Positions 34,791-44,285 of a DNA stretch of 64,000 nt are shown piece by piece (position 1 is the first letter of the stretch; every line of letters starts with the position of its first letter). Made by a program: the position numbers and the translations under genes. Source of the stretch: UBA1952 sp965246855 (GTDB lineage: Bacteria; Bacteroidota; Bacteroidia; Chitinophagales; Chitinophagaceae); assembly GCA_965246855.1 (NCBI GenBank), contig CBDFFP010000005.1, positions 310,001 to 374,000 on the forward strand, written 5' to 3'. Below the pieces are notes generated by a model. That model was not told where the DNA came from, ran no database searches, and worked only from the letters and a program-made list of their open reading frames with translations.

Positions 34791-36089
34791 TTACTGCTTC
34801 ACCCAGCGCAACGTCTGCACTGCACTGCCCGGAAGGCTCCATACGATTGCATACATTCCTACTGGCCACGCCGCAGTTGCAATGCTGTTTTCGCCCGGCA
34901 AAAGCGTTCCTTCCTGCACCTTCACACCGATTGCATTGTAAACCGCAAACCGCGCCGTTTGTGATAAGTCGCTTTGCAAATAGAGTACTTCTTTTCCGGG
35001 GTTGGGATAAAGGGAAATACCGGCTGCTGAAGCGATTTCCCGCACGGCTGTAGGCGAACAATTAGGCGCGCTGCTGGTATCCGTTACAAAGATGCCGTTG
35101 TCAATCCACCATCTTTCCCAAATGCCGCCACTGCCCGTGCGCCAGTATTTTAAATTAAACGTCTGCGTACCTGCCGAGTCGCCTTTTGTGTGATATACTT
35201 TCACCGCGTCATTGGTGCGCACCCACGCAATGGGTGTATTGGCCGTTAGTACTTCGGGCATGTTGGGCGTGGCGCAATTCACTTGCAGGAAGTACGCGTT
35301 ATCGGCCACCGAAGCATCGCCAAAAACGCGCGCAAGACCGCTGCTGTCTACGCACACCGCAGTGAATTCATCACAGGCAATGCCGCGTGCCGTGTCGCCA
35401 TTGCCACGCATCATCCGGGCCAGAAAAACCATTTGCCGTCCGCGCCGGTCAGGGTTGTCGTAGTGGGTATCGGTGATGGTGTTTTTGAGGAAAGGAAGAT
35501 GCAGAAAATCATTCCTTCCCAATGTAACGCCGGCATCAAACGGATTAGCGAGCGCCGCTGCAGAAGTAACGGAAGAGACCTGCGCCGAGAAGTAGCTTTC
35601 ACCCAGAATCATCATGCCCGCCGACGTGCCTCCAATGGGCATGTGGCGCGTGTTTACGCTCCAGTTCAGGATGCTGTCAATAGGCGTTCCGCGCCACTGT
35701 TGTATGTATGTCCACTGGTCGCCGCCCGCAATGAAAACGGCTTCGGCGTTGCGCAGTTGTTGGCGCACATACTGGTCTTGCGCGGCGCTTGGGCTGTTGA
35801 AAAGAATCGTCTGCACGCTGTTCACACTCACGCCCAGGCCGGAATAGAAATAGCTGTTGTAGCCGTTCCCTCCCGACGTACGGAGGACCACCACATCGCC
35901 GCCGTTGGCGCGGCGCAGAAACCACGCCGAGGCGCTGTCATTTTCCGTAGCGCCGCCCATTAAACAGATACCGCCGGGCAAGGGCGAAGTGGTGGCGTCC
36001 GTTGTATCGCCGGTAAAGAAAGAGGTGTAGGATTGAGCGGAAGCCGTACCCGCGAAGAGGCAAAGAAGAAGGACGTAGAAAAGGCGCAT
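34791..36089 (-). CDS. Secreted S51/cyanophycinase-like peptidase with T9SS tail
   Basis: This 432-residue protein has a clear signal peptide (MRLFYVLLLCLFAGTASAQ). The catalytic domain contains ICLMGGATE, AEAVFIAGGDQWTY and the nucleophile motif IGGTSAGMMILG with Ser156, as in peptidase family S51 (cyanophycinases, dipeptidase E). The last about 75 residues form a T9SS sorting domain (SLYPNPGKEVLYLQ to WVKQ). It is therefore probably exported to the surface or medium. Whether the substrate is cyanophycin or another peptide is not known. Confidence 0.88.
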   Translation of the reverse strand: MRLFYVLLLCLFAGTASAQSYTSFFTGDTTDATTSPLPGGICLMGGATENDSASAWFLRRANGGDVVVLRTSGGNGYNSYFYSGLGVSVNSVQTILFNSPSAAQDQYVRQQLRNAEAVFIAGGDQWTYIQQWRGTPIDSILNWSVNTRHMPIGGTSAGMMILGESYFSAQVSSVTSAAALANPFDAGVTLGRNDFLHLPFLKNTITDTHYDNPDRRGRQMVFLARMMRGNGDTARGIACDEFTAVCVDSSGLARVFGDASVADNAYFLQVNCATPNMPEVLTANTPIAWVRTNDAVKVYHTKGDSAGTQTFNLKYWRTGSGGIWERWWIDNGIFVTDTSSAPNCSPTAVREIASAAGISLYPNPGKEVLYLQSDLSQTARFAVYNAIGVKVQEGTLLPGENSIATAAWPVGMYAIVWSLPGSAVQTLRWVKQ

Positions 36090-36150
36090 GGGGCTAAAGA
36101 TATTCTTCGGGAGTTTTAAAAAGAAATCTGGTTAATGCTTTCCCTTGCTG

Positions 36151-36321
36151 TCAGGTGGAATTTTTAAGCAGTTCTTCTACACAAAACCGAAATATCACTT
36201 CTGCTTTTGCCCTTGTTTCTCCATAGCCTGAAATCTCCAAAGAAGGACGGTATAAAATCACTTGCTGCGCGTCTTTGTCTGTAAAGAAAAAAAGAGAAAG
36301 CCCGCTTGGTATTCCTTCCAT
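36151..36321 (-). pseudogene. Short HicB-like fragment
   Basis: This 56-codon frame starts MEGIPSGLSLFFFTDKDAQQ and contains YRPSLEISGYGETRAKAEVI. The S-P-x-L-E-I-x-G-Y-G-E-T and following helix resemble HicB-like small antitoxins. The open frame continues upstream to a stop at 36364 but shows no other ATG, so the gene seems to lack its beginning. No toxin gene lies beside it. The rest of 36090-36408 holds nothing recognised. Confidence 0.5.
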
Positions 36322-36408
36322 CTCAATCCGCTCTTCTACTAATTTTTCGGCATTCAGTTCGTCCTAATTTAGCATCGGTTTGTACTGTTTTTTTAAGGAG
36401 GAAAATCC

Positions 36409-39405
36409 CTACAAATACCTCCCCGTCGCGCTCTCCGCCACCGCTTTCAAGCCTTCCGGCACACCTTCATAAATCAGATAGCCGCCGCCTTCGCCTCCTT
36501 CCGGGCCTAGGTCTATGACGTAGTCCGCAGACTTTATCACGTCGGTATTGTGTTCAATCACGAGGATGGAATGGCCTTCATCTATCAGCGCGTTAAAGGA
36601 CTGGAGGAGCTTTTTGATGTCGTTGAAATGCAGGCCCGTCGTAGGCTCGTCAAAAATGAAAAGCACCTTTTGCTTTGCCGCGCCTTGCCCCAGAAACGTC
36701 GCCAGCTTCACGCGTTGGGCTTCGCCGCCGCTCAGCGTATCCGAGCTTTGGCCGAGCTTGATATAACCCAGTCCTACATCGCTCAAAGGTTTTATGGCCC
36801 GCACAATCTTCTTCTCGTCCCGGAAGAAATCCAACGCTTCATCCACGCTCATTTGGAGCACCTCAAACACGTTCTTTGTGCCGTAGGTTACTTCCAAAAC
36901 TTCGTCTTTAAACCGCTTTCCCTTGCAGGCTTCGCAAAGCAGATGCACGTCGGCAAGGAACTGCATTTCTACCACCACTTCGCCTTCGCCTTTGCAGGTA
37001 TCGCAACGCCCACCATCGGTATTAAAGGAAAAATGTCGTCCTTCAAAACCCCGCATTTTCGCTACCGGCTGCTTTTCAAACAGCTTACGCACTTCGTCCC
37101 ACGCCTTCACGTAAGTAACCGGGTTGGAGCGCGAGGATTTCCCGATTGGGTTCTGGTCCACCAGCTCCACGCCGCCAATTTTCTCCACGTCGCCCGTCAG
37201 GGAGCGGTGCAATCCGGGCCGGTCTGTGCCCGTGCCAAAATGTTTTTGCAAGGCCGGGAAAAGGGTTCCCTTTATCAGCGTCGTTTTCCCGGAGCCGGAG
37301 ATGCCGGACACCACCGTGAGCGTGCCCAACGGAATGTCCACCGAAATGTCCTTGAGGTTGTGTTGCCGCGCACCTTCCAGGCGAATCATTCCCGAAGGCT
37401 TGCGTTTCTTTTGCGGAACCTCAATCTCCAGCGCGCCCGAAAGGTATTTGCCGGTCAGGCTATCGGGGTTGGAAACAATGGCATCGTAGTTCCCTTCCGC
37501 CACCACTTCCCCGCCGAGGTAAGACGCCAGCGGCCCCATGTCGATGATGTGATCGGCTTCGCGCATCATCATTTCATCGTGTTCCACCACCACCACCGTG
37601 TTGCCCAAATCGCGCAGATTTTTCAACACGCCTATGAGCCGCGCCGTGTCTCTTGGATGCAGACCGATGCTCGGCTCGTCCAGGATGTACAAGGAGTCTG
37701 TCAGGTTGGAGCCTAAGAATTTCGTGAGCTGAATACGCTGACTTTCGCCGCCGCTTAGGGTGTTTGCGGTTCGGGAAAGTGTGAGGTAATTAAGGCCCAC
37801 GTCCAGCAGGGTTTTAATACGCTGCGAGATTTCCAACAGAATACGCTTCGCAATTTGCTGCTCCGCTTCCGAGAGCGAAATCCTTTCAAACCAGTGCGCC
37901 AAATCCACCACCGGCATCTTCAAAAGGTCGGCAATAGTTACGCCACTCACCTTCACGTAGAGCGCCTCTTTGCGCAAGCGCGAGCCATGGCAATCCGGGC
38001 ACACCGTGCGGCCCCGGTAGCGCGCCTGCATGATGCGGTATTGAATCTTGTAGAGGTTCTCGCTCACCATCCTGAAGAAGTCGCGGATGCCTTGCACGCG
38101 CCCGCCCCCGTCCCACAGGAGTGCGTATTCCTCCGGGGAAAGATCCATCACCGCTTTGTGAACCGGGAAGTCCATCCGGGCTCCCTGCCTCACGAAGCCT
38201 TCCTTCCAAAGCCCCATCTTTTCGCCTTTCCACGGCGCTACTGCGCCTTCATAAACCGACAGTCTTTTGTCGGGAATCACGAGGTCGGGGTCAATACCCA
38301 GAATCATTCCAAAACCTTCGCAGGACGGACACGCGCCTATGGGGTTGTTGGGAGAAAAGAGGTTGGGGGAAGGTTCTTCAAACGCAAGGTCGTCCCGCTC
38401 AAAGCGCGCGTTGTAATGGTGGAGATGCGGTGCTTCCTCTGCTACGTGCCATTCTACAAAACAGTCGCCATCGCTCTCGTAAAACGCCGTCTGCACCGAG
38501 TCGGCAAGGCGGTGAATATCATCTTCGTCAAAGTCGCGCACCACCAGCCGGTCCAGCAGCAGATAAGCATCATGCTGCCACATGGGTTTCGCCGTCTTGG
38601 TCGCTTTCGCCGACTTCTTTTCCGATAGCCAGAAGGTCTTTGTTTCTTCGGAGAGCATCACGGGTTCTGCGGCAATGTCTCCTCCGCCTTCGGCAGGCGT
38701 TGCGGGAAGTTGGGATACCTCTTCTTGCGGCAGCAGGTCTTCAATGCGCACTGCGCCCGTCTTTGGGTTATAGACGCGCGTAAAGCCTTTTTGCAGGAGA
38801 ATCTTCAACTCCTCCGGGAGGCTGCGTCCGTAGCGCGTAATGAGCGGTGCGAGGATAAAAACACGGCTACCGTGCGGCAGGTTTTGGATTGCCGTTACCA
38901 CGTCTGTTACCGTGTCTTTCCGCACTTCCTCGCCGCTCACCGGGGAGTACGTCCGCCCCACCCGCGCAAACAAAAGGCGCAGGTAATCTCCAATCTCCGT
39001 CATGGAGCCTACGGTAGAGCGCGGCGTGCGCGAGGTTACTTTTTGCTCAATCGCAATCGCCGGACAAATCCCCCGGATATAGTCCACATCGGGCTTGTCC
39101 ATGCGCGCCAGAAACTGCCTTGCATAAGCAGAAAGGCTCTCTGCATAGCGCCGCTGCCCTTCTGCGAAAAGCGTATCCATCGTTAGGGAGGATTTCCCCG
39201 ACCCACTCACGCCCGTAACCACCACAAGTTTGTTGCGGGGAATGGCTACGTCTACGTTTTTCAGGTTGTGCATCCGCGCGCCTTTGATAAAGATGACGTC
39301 GCCGGCAGCAGATGTTTGTGCGGATGGCACTGCGGTGGCAGCAACGGGCTTTTCTTTCTTTGGGAAAGGCTTTTTCTTCTTGTCGGAAGGCGTCTTTTCT
39401 CTCAT
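36409..39405 (-). CDS. uvrA: Excinuclease ABC subunit A (first UvrA paralogue)
   Basis: The ATG at 39405 is preferred; the longer frame adds 30 residues of non-typical sequence. The 998-residue protein has a Lys-rich N-terminal tail (KTPSDKKKKPFPKKEKP), then two ABC ATPase modules. Walker A motifs are GVSGSGKSSL and GISGSGKTTL; signature motifs are TLSGGESQRIQL and TLSGGEAQRVKL. Zinc-finger pairs are CPSCEGFG/CPDCHGSR and CDTCKGEG/CEACKGKR. The UvrB-binding region is present. It recognises DNA damage in nucleotide excision repair. A second UvrA is encoded at 56879. Confidence 0.95.
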   Translation of the reverse strand: MREKTPSDKKKKPFPKKEKPVAATAVPSAQTSAAGDVIFIKGARMHNLKNVDVAIPRNKLVVVTGVSGSGKSSLTMDTLFAEGQRRYAESLSAYARQFLARMDKPDVDYIRGICPAIAIEQKVTSRTPRSTVGSMTEIGDYLRLLFARVGRTYSPVSGEEVRKDTVTDVVTAIQNLPHGSRVFILAPLITRYGRSLPEELKILLQKGFTRVYNPKTGAVRIEDLLPQEEVSQLPATPAEGGGDIAAEPVMLSEETKTFWLSEKKSAKATKTAKPMWQHDAYLLLDRLVVRDFDEDDIHRLADSVQTAFYESDGDCFVEWHVAEEAPHLHHYNARFERDDLAFEEPSPNLFSPNNPIGACPSCEGFGMILGIDPDLVIPDKRLSVYEGAVAPWKGEKMGLWKEGFVRQGARMDFPVHKAVMDLSPEEYALLWDGGGRVQGIRDFFRMVSENLYKIQYRIMQARYRGRTVCPDCHGSRLRKEALYVKVSGVTIADLLKMPVVDLAHWFERISLSEAEQQIAKRILLEISQRIKTLLDVGLNYLTLSRTANTLSGGESQRIQLTKFLGSNLTDSLYILDEPSIGLHPRDTARLIGVLKNLRDLGNTVVVVEHDEMMMREADHIIDMGPLASYLGGEVVAEGNYDAIVSNPDSLTGKYLSGALEIEVPQKKRKPSGMIRLEGARQHNLKDISVDIPLGTLTVVSGISGSGKTTLIKGTLFPALQKHFGTGTDRPGLHRSLTGDVEKIGGVELVDQNPIGKSSRSNPVTYVKAWDEVRKLFEKQPVAKMRGFEGRHFSFNTDGGRCDTCKGEGEVVVEMQFLADVHLLCEACKGKRFKDEVLEVTYGTKNVFEVLQMSVDEALDFFRDEKKIVRAIKPLSDVGLGYIKLGQSSDTLSGGEAQRVKLATFLGQGAAKQKVLFIFDEPTTGLHFNDIKKLLQSFNALIDEGHSILVIEHNTDVIKSADYVIDLGPEGGEGGGYLIYEGVPEGLKAVAESATGRYL

Positions 39406-39558
39406 GATAGGGGGAAGAAGCGCGAAGGTACAAGGCTGTCCTCCAGCGACTTTCAAGAACACAAAAGCGGGTCTTTGGTTGGGAAACCGGAACACACCTG
39501 ATGGCGCGCGCCTGTAGCCCTTTTCCCGTCCTGATGCTTGCTTGTTAATGCCTTTTAC

Positions 39559-41001
39559 CTAACAAAGCTGGTATTCCGGCAGGCTCATGATGCGCAGCAG
39601 GCTGTGGCGGAGCCGGGGCGTCGGGTCGTAGTTTTCTACCGCCGCCTGCACGATAGAAAGGGGCGCTTTTTTAGGGCAAACGAGCAGGCAGGCAGCCAGT
39701 TGCGCCAAGGTCATTCCCACGAGTATTTTGTCCACGCTTTCCCATTCTGCCTGGCTTTTCAGGAGGCGCGATTCAAAGTTCAGGCTTTGGCCTGTAGGGT
39801 TAGCGGGTGCGTTCTGTTGGGGCATAACCTTCAGGGTGTCCGGGCCGGCCAGAATGTAGGGCATCTGCATCCGCAGCAACAGCGAACTGCTGTCAATCCA
39901 TGCCGTTCCCATAGGCCAGCCCGCCACATTAGGCGGCTGAAAAAGAACCTGGCCGAGCATGCTTTGAAGCGTACCTAACCCTTGGGCATCGCCGATTTTA
40001 TAGGGCATCATCCGGCCAATGCCCACCAGCAGTTCTGTAGGTGCTTTGATGCGATTTCCGGCGTTTGCCTCGTCAAAAAACCAAGGGGCTGTAAAAATTT
40101 CTTCCAGCAGCGTCATCAGGTCATATCCCGACTGGAAAAACGTCTCGCTCAATTGTGCCACGCATTGTTCGTTTCCCTTTTCGTTTACGAAGCAGGCGTA
40201 GATTTTCGCGGTTATAAAGCGGGCTGTCTGCTTTTGTTCCAGCAGGATGCGGATGATGTCTTCTCCCTTAAAATTTCCGGTTGCGCCCAGGAACGTTTTA
40301 GGTCCGTCGTCGTGTGTTTTTTCAGAAAACTGAAAGTAAGCAGCGCCCGCCATAGGGGTGTCCGTTGTGTCGGGCACTGCGAGGTAAGTCCAGCCTGTGA
40401 AAGCCCGCGCGCCTTCCTTCACGTCCTGCTCCGTGTAATAGCCCCGGCCCATCGTGAAAAGCTCCATCACCTCGCGGGCGAAATTTTCATTGGGGTGCGC
40501 CTTCCGGTTTTGGTGGTTGTTGAGATAGGTAAGCATCGCCGACGATTTGCTGACGGCCAGCAACAGGTCGCCGAACTTACCCAGTCCCTGTTCCCGGAAT
40601 ATCTGAAGCAGCTCACAGTTGAAATCTGCCCGCGCCACCCAGGCAGCAAAGTGCCCGTGCCAAAACAAGGCCATTCGCTCACGGAGCTGGCTTTTACTGG
40701 CAATCATCTCCATAAGCCATACCAGCGTAAACCGCCGCATTTCCTGACTTTCCTTCTTGGTGATGGCCCGCGCAATGGCGATGCGTGCCGAGTCGGAAAC
40801 AACTGACATTTGTAACTCCTCACGGGTTCTGAGGGGCTGCGTGGCCATGATTTTTTCCGGTTGTTGGCGGCTGGCTTCCCGGATTCTATGCCACAACTGG
40901 AGCGGTGTCCGGGTAGAAATTTCAGGCAACGTCTCCAGCGAGGGGCCAAAGCCCGTGCGCCACAGCAAATGCATGTTTTTCTGGAAGGAGGAGAGGGACA
41001 T
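39559..41001 (-). CDS. DUF1800 family protein
   Basis: This 480-residue protein contains the DUF1800 hallmarks RRFTLVWLMEMIASKSQLRE, MALFWHGHF, NENFAREVMELFTMGRGYY and GARAFTGWTYLAV. These proteins are often encoded beside a DUF1501 sulfatase-like partner and act in envelope or secretion-related roles that are not well defined. Here no DUF1501 gene adjoins: the next gene is uvrA, and the upstream gene at 41120 is unrelated. There is no obvious signal peptide at the N-terminus (MSLSSFQKNMHLLWRTGFGP). Confidence 0.88.
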   Translation of the reverse strand: MSLSSFQKNMHLLWRTGFGPSLETLPEISTRTPLQLWHRIREASRQQPEKIMATQPLRTREELQMSVVSDSARIAIARAITKKESQEMRRFTLVWLMEMIASKSQLRERMALFWHGHFAAWVARADFNCELLQIFREQGLGKFGDLLLAVSKSSAMLTYLNNHQNRKAHPNENFAREVMELFTMGRGYYTEQDVKEGARAFTGWTYLAVPDTTDTPMAGAAYFQFSEKTHDDGPKTFLGATGNFKGEDIIRILLEQKQTARFITAKIYACFVNEKGNEQCVAQLSETFFQSGYDLMTLLEEIFTAPWFFDEANAGNRIKAPTELLVGIGRMMPYKIGDAQGLGTLQSMLGQVLFQPPNVAGWPMGTAWIDSSSLLLRMQMPYILAGPDTLKVMPQQNAPANPTGQSLNFESRLLKSQAEWESVDKILVGMTLAQLAACLLVCPKKAPLSIVQAAVENYDPTPRLRHSLLRIMSLPEYQLC

Positions 41002-41119
41002 AAAAACCTTCTTTGGGAGTAGAACAGAAGCTGTTCCGGATGATGGTTTAAAGGTCGGCAGGACGGGAAAATGCCCGTGTTAAGCGGAAGTTGTTCTTCT
41101 TCGAAAAACAACCTCAGAG

Positions 41120-41461
41120 TCAGCGCACGACTGCAATCCTTCCCACGATATTCCGGTTGAAATTTTCCCACTCTTCGGCAGGCACCCAAAGCTCGTCATG
41201 GACTTCCCCGGAAAGCGTTTGCACCTCAAAGCTGCGCACATAACCGGCGTGAATCTGAAAGCGTGTGAGGTAAAGCGCGGGCTTCTTTCCCCCTTCTTGG
41301 CTGTGGATAAAATCCAGTGCAAAACGCGCGTTCAGTGCAGGGTAAAAAGCTGCTTCCGCGCAGGGCGGAAAGCCTTTCCAGCGCAACGATTGCAAAGCCG
41401 CCAATTCTTCTGCGTTCACCGCCCGGTAAAGGGTGGCAATATTTCTACCTCTTAGTTTCAT
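41120..41461 (-). CDS. Hypothetical protein
   Basis: The ATG at 41461 gives a 113-residue product (MKLRGRNIATLYRAVNAEEL onward). The longest frame runs far upstream but through sequence resembling the neighbouring intergenic repeat, so it was not used. It has a LYRAVNAEELAALQS opening, which recalls ADP-ribosyltransferase-like folds only weakly, and a later ARFALDFIHSQEGGKKPALY segment. No function is assigned. Confidence 0.55.
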   Translation of the reverse strand: MKLRGRNIATLYRAVNAEELAALQSLRWKGFPPCAEAAFYPALNARFALDFIHSQEGGKKPALYLTRFQIHAGYVRSFEVQTLSGEVHDELWVPAEEWENFNRNIVGRIAVVR

Positions 41462-41481
41462 TCCTATTCCTTTGAGAGAGC

Positions 41482-41509
41482 GCCCCGCCATCGGCGGGGT
41501 TCCTACACC
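41482..41509. repeat. Short palindromic repeat with GTTCCTACACC tail (copy 2)
   Basis: GCCCCGCC-ATC-GGCGGGG is followed by TTCCTACACC. The tail is shared with the repeat at 8233-8261. Confidence 0.45.
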
Positions 41510-41549
41510 AACATCCTCTTTTGTCTGGAGACTTTTGTCTCGCTCGCCC

Positions 41550-42698
41550 CTACTCTCTTCCCCCAAACGTCCGCTCCTTCTGAATGCGGCTTCTTTGCAG
41601 CGGATTGGCCGTGTTTTCCGCGTGGCGTTTTCGCTGCCGGATGCGGTCCATGCACTGAAAAAGAGCTTCGCGCAAAGAAGCCGGATCGGCGATTCCCTTG
41701 CCTGCAATATCATGCGCCGTGCCGTGGTCGGGCGAGGTGCGCACCACCGGCAAACCTGCGGTGTAGTTCACGCCGCCGTCCTGCGCCAATGTCTTTAGGG
41801 GAATCAATCCCTGGTCGTGGTACATGGCCAGCACGCCGTCGAAAGCTGCGTAGCTGCCGCGCGCAAAAAACGCATCTGCCGCATACGGCCCGAAGGCCAG
41901 TAGTCCATTTTGTTGTACGCTTTCTAAAACCGGCTTCAAAACCGTTTCTTCTTCCTTGCCAATCGCACCGCCATCGCCTGCGTGGGGATTCAATCCCAAC
42001 ACTGCAATACGCGGCTTGTCAATGCCAAAATCACTCACGAGCGCGTCCCGGAAAAGCCGCAGTTTTTGCAGCAAAAGGTCTTTCGTAAGATGCTCTGCCA
42101 CCGCTGCCACTGGAATATGCTCCGTAACAAGTGCCACACGCAAAGTCTCGTCGTGCAGAATCATCAGCACCTGCTGCGCGCCAAAAAACTGTTTTAAAAA
42201 CGGCGTGTGTCCCGTAAACGGAAAGTCTGCCGACTGCGTATTGGCTTTGTGAATCGGAGCGGTTACCAGCCCAGCAATCTTTCCTTCTTTCAACGCTTCG
42301 CAAGCAGCTTGCAAAGAGCGCACGGCATATTTTCCAGCCACTTCCGTCAGTACGCCCGGCTGCATTTCCACCGTTTCTTCCCACACCGGAAACAGGTAGT
42401 TGTAGCCGTGTTGCAGTCCTTCCAAAGAGGTTGTGGTGCGGAACGAAACCGGCTCCTCCGTCATCTGCTTTTCATTGTAGAAGGCGATACTTTTCTCCGA
42501 CGCAAACACTACCGGAATGCACTGGTGAGCAATCCGCGTATCGGCCAAAAGCTTCAGGATAATTTCAATTCCGATGCCGTTCAAGTCGCCACAGGAAAAA
42601 CCAATGACAGGCAAATCCACCTGTGGAACAGGTACAACAACGGGCGCTTTTTCCGGCGCGGTGGAAGGAAAGTTTTTTCGGGGAGAAGAAGGCTGCAA
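41550..42698 (-). CDS. pdxA: 4-hydroxythreonine-4-phosphate dehydrogenase
   Basis: This 382-residue enzyme of the DXP-dependent vitamin B6 pathway oxidises 4-phosphohydroxythreonine. Typical features are IGFSCGDLNGIGIEIILKLL (start of the fold), VTAPIHKANTQSADFPFTGH, GLNPHAGDGGAIGKEE, AMYHDQGLIPLK and VRTSPDHGTAHDIAGKG, which contain the metal and substrate His/Asp residues. The last about 25 residues (RKRHAENTANPLQ onward) extend beyond the usual end. The N-terminus is Pro-rich for about 30 residues before the fold, so an internal start cannot be ruled out. Confidence 0.95.
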   Translation of the reverse strand: MQPSSPRKNFPSTAPEKAPVVVPVPQVDLPVIGFSCGDLNGIGIEIILKLLADTRIAHQCIPVVFASEKSIAFYNEKQMTEEPVSFRTTTSLEGLQHGYNYLFPVWEETVEMQPGVLTEVAGKYAVRSLQAACEALKEGKIAGLVTAPIHKANTQSADFPFTGHTPFLKQFFGAQQVLMILHDETLRVALVTEHIPVAAVAEHLTKDLLLQKLRLFRDALVSDFGIDKPRIAVLGLNPHAGDGGAIGKEEETVLKPVLESVQQNGLLAFGPYAADAFFARGSYAAFDGVLAMYHDQGLIPLKTLAQDGGVNYTAGLPVVRTSPDHGTAHDIAGKGIADPASLREALFQCMDRIRQRKRHAENTANPLQRSRIQKERTFGGRE

Positions 42699-42808
42699 AG
42701 GAAAAGAAGTAAAAAGCAGTTAGTAGAAAGTCTTTGGAGTAGCAAGACACAAGTATCAAGACGTGTTTGCCGGAGTATTCAGTGCCCGGTGCAGTAACAC
42801 CAAGCCTT

Positions 42809-44245
42809 TTAACCTTGTCCCGCTCTGTTTTGCAGAAAATCCAGCAGCATCCGCAGGCCAAATCCCGTTCCGCCCACCGGTTGATAACCACGCCGGGAAG
42901 TAGCAAAGCTCACGCCCGCAATGTCGAAGTGCATCCACGGATACGCGGTGAATTTCTCCAGAAATTTCCCCGCCGTTATCGCGCCGCCATTCGGCCCGCC
43001 CACGTTTTTGATGTCGGCCACGTCGCTCTTAATCTGGTCGCCGTATTCGTCCCACAGCGGGTATTCCACCATGCGCTCGTATTGGCGCTCTCCGGCCCGG
43101 CGCAGGGCCGCTTTCACGTCCTCGTCTGCCGTACCCATGCACACCATTCCATGCTCGCCCACGGCCATAGAAGCCGCACCCGTGAGCGTGGCAAAATCAA
43201 TCACCAGCTCCGGGTTGTAACGCTTTGCCCAATGCAGCGCATCGCCCAGAAGCAAACGGCCTTCGGCATCCGTATTCAGCACTTCCACCGTTGTGCCGCT
43301 GTACATCGTAATCACGTCGCCGGGCACGTAGGCGTTTTCGCCGGGGCGGTTGTCGGTGGCAGGCACAAGCGCAATGACATGGAGCGGCAGATTCATCCTT
43401 GCAATCGCTTCCATCGCCGCGCCCACCAATGCCGCGCCGCTCATGTCGCTCTTCATCCGGTCCATGCTGTTGGGTGTCGGTTTCAGGGAAAGTCCGCCGG
43501 TGTCGTACACCACGCCCTTACCCACCAGCACGATCGGTTTCGCGTTCACCGCATCTGCCGGTTTGTGTTCCATAATAGTGAACGTCGGCGGGTCCTGCGA
43601 GCCAAGATTCACCGCCAGAAGACCACCCATCCCTTCCTTTTCCAGTTCTTTTTTGCCCAGCACTTTCACCTTAAAGCCTGATGCTTTCCCCATCACTTCA
43701 AAAGCCCGCGCGAGGTCTTTGGCACCCAGCGAAGCCAGCGGCTCGTTCACCAGCGTGCGCGCCGCATACACCGCGTCCACCGTGATTTGTAACTTCTCCA
43801 AAGCAGCAGGCGTAGCCGCATCTTTTTCAAAGAAAACCGTTTGCAGGTGGTTCCGCTTTTTAGACGGCTCCGACTTGTATTTGAGGAACTGATAGCCGCC
43901 CAGCGCCAGTCCTTCGGCCACGTGAATGGCTGCATCGCCAAAGGCAGAAAGATTGGCCAGCGTAAGGGAAGAAATTTTCAGTTTCTGCACCTGCGCCACC
44001 AGTTCCGCACCTTTTTTGCGCAGCTTTTCGGTCATCAAATCCGGCGAAGCATTTTTGGACAGCGGAATAAAAAACAGCGCGTGTGTATAGCGGTTCAGCG
44101 AAACGATTCCGGCATCCTCTTTGAGCATCCGGCGCAGATAAGTGCTTTCGTCTTCGGTCAGTTCGGGCAGCGCCGCGCTTTTGTTGTTTTCAATAATAAA
44201 AACCGTGTCTTTGCGGACGGTTTTGTTCAGCAGCTTAAATTCCAT
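42809..44245 (-). CDS. pepA: Leucyl aminopeptidase (M17)
   Basis: The ATG at 44245 gives 478 residues; a start at 44287 would add 14 and would overlap the divergent cupin gene head to head, so the shorter form is preferred. The M17 catalytic domain has the two-zinc site motifs LVGKGVVYDTGGLSLKP and VLNTDAEGRLLLGDAL, with the MDRMKSDMSG segment between. The enzyme removes N-terminal residues from peptides in the cytoplasm. The C-terminal GYQPVGGTGFGLRMLLDFLQ is typical. Confidence 0.94.
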   Translation of the reverse strand: MEFKLLNKTVRKDTVFIIENNKSAALPELTEDESTYLRRMLKEDAGIVSLNRYTHALFFIPLSKNASPDLMTEKLRKKGAELVAQVQKLKISSLTLANLSAFGDAAIHVAEGLALGGYQFLKYKSEPSKKRNHLQTVFFEKDAATPAALEKLQITVDAVYAARTLVNEPLASLGAKDLARAFEVMGKASGFKVKVLGKKELEKEGMGGLLAVNLGSQDPPTFTIMEHKPADAVNAKPIVLVGKGVVYDTGGLSLKPTPNSMDRMKSDMSGAALVGAAMEAIARMNLPLHVIALVPATDNRPGENAYVPGDVITMYSGTTVEVLNTDAEGRLLLGDALHWAKRYNPELVIDFATLTGAASMAVGEHGMVCMGTADEDVKAALRRAGERQYERMVEYPLWDEYGDQIKSDVADIKNVGGPNGGAITAGKFLEKFTAYPWMHFDIAGVSFATSRRGYQPVGGTGFGLRMLLDFLQNRAGQG

Positions 44246-44285
44246 TTCCAAAAGTAAGGGCACAACTTTTTCCACCCTCTTTTCC

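Noticed and set aside
42767..43681. Plus-strand open frame opposite the leucyl aminopeptidase
   Set aside because: It is antisense to an M17 peptidase with intact catalytic motifs.
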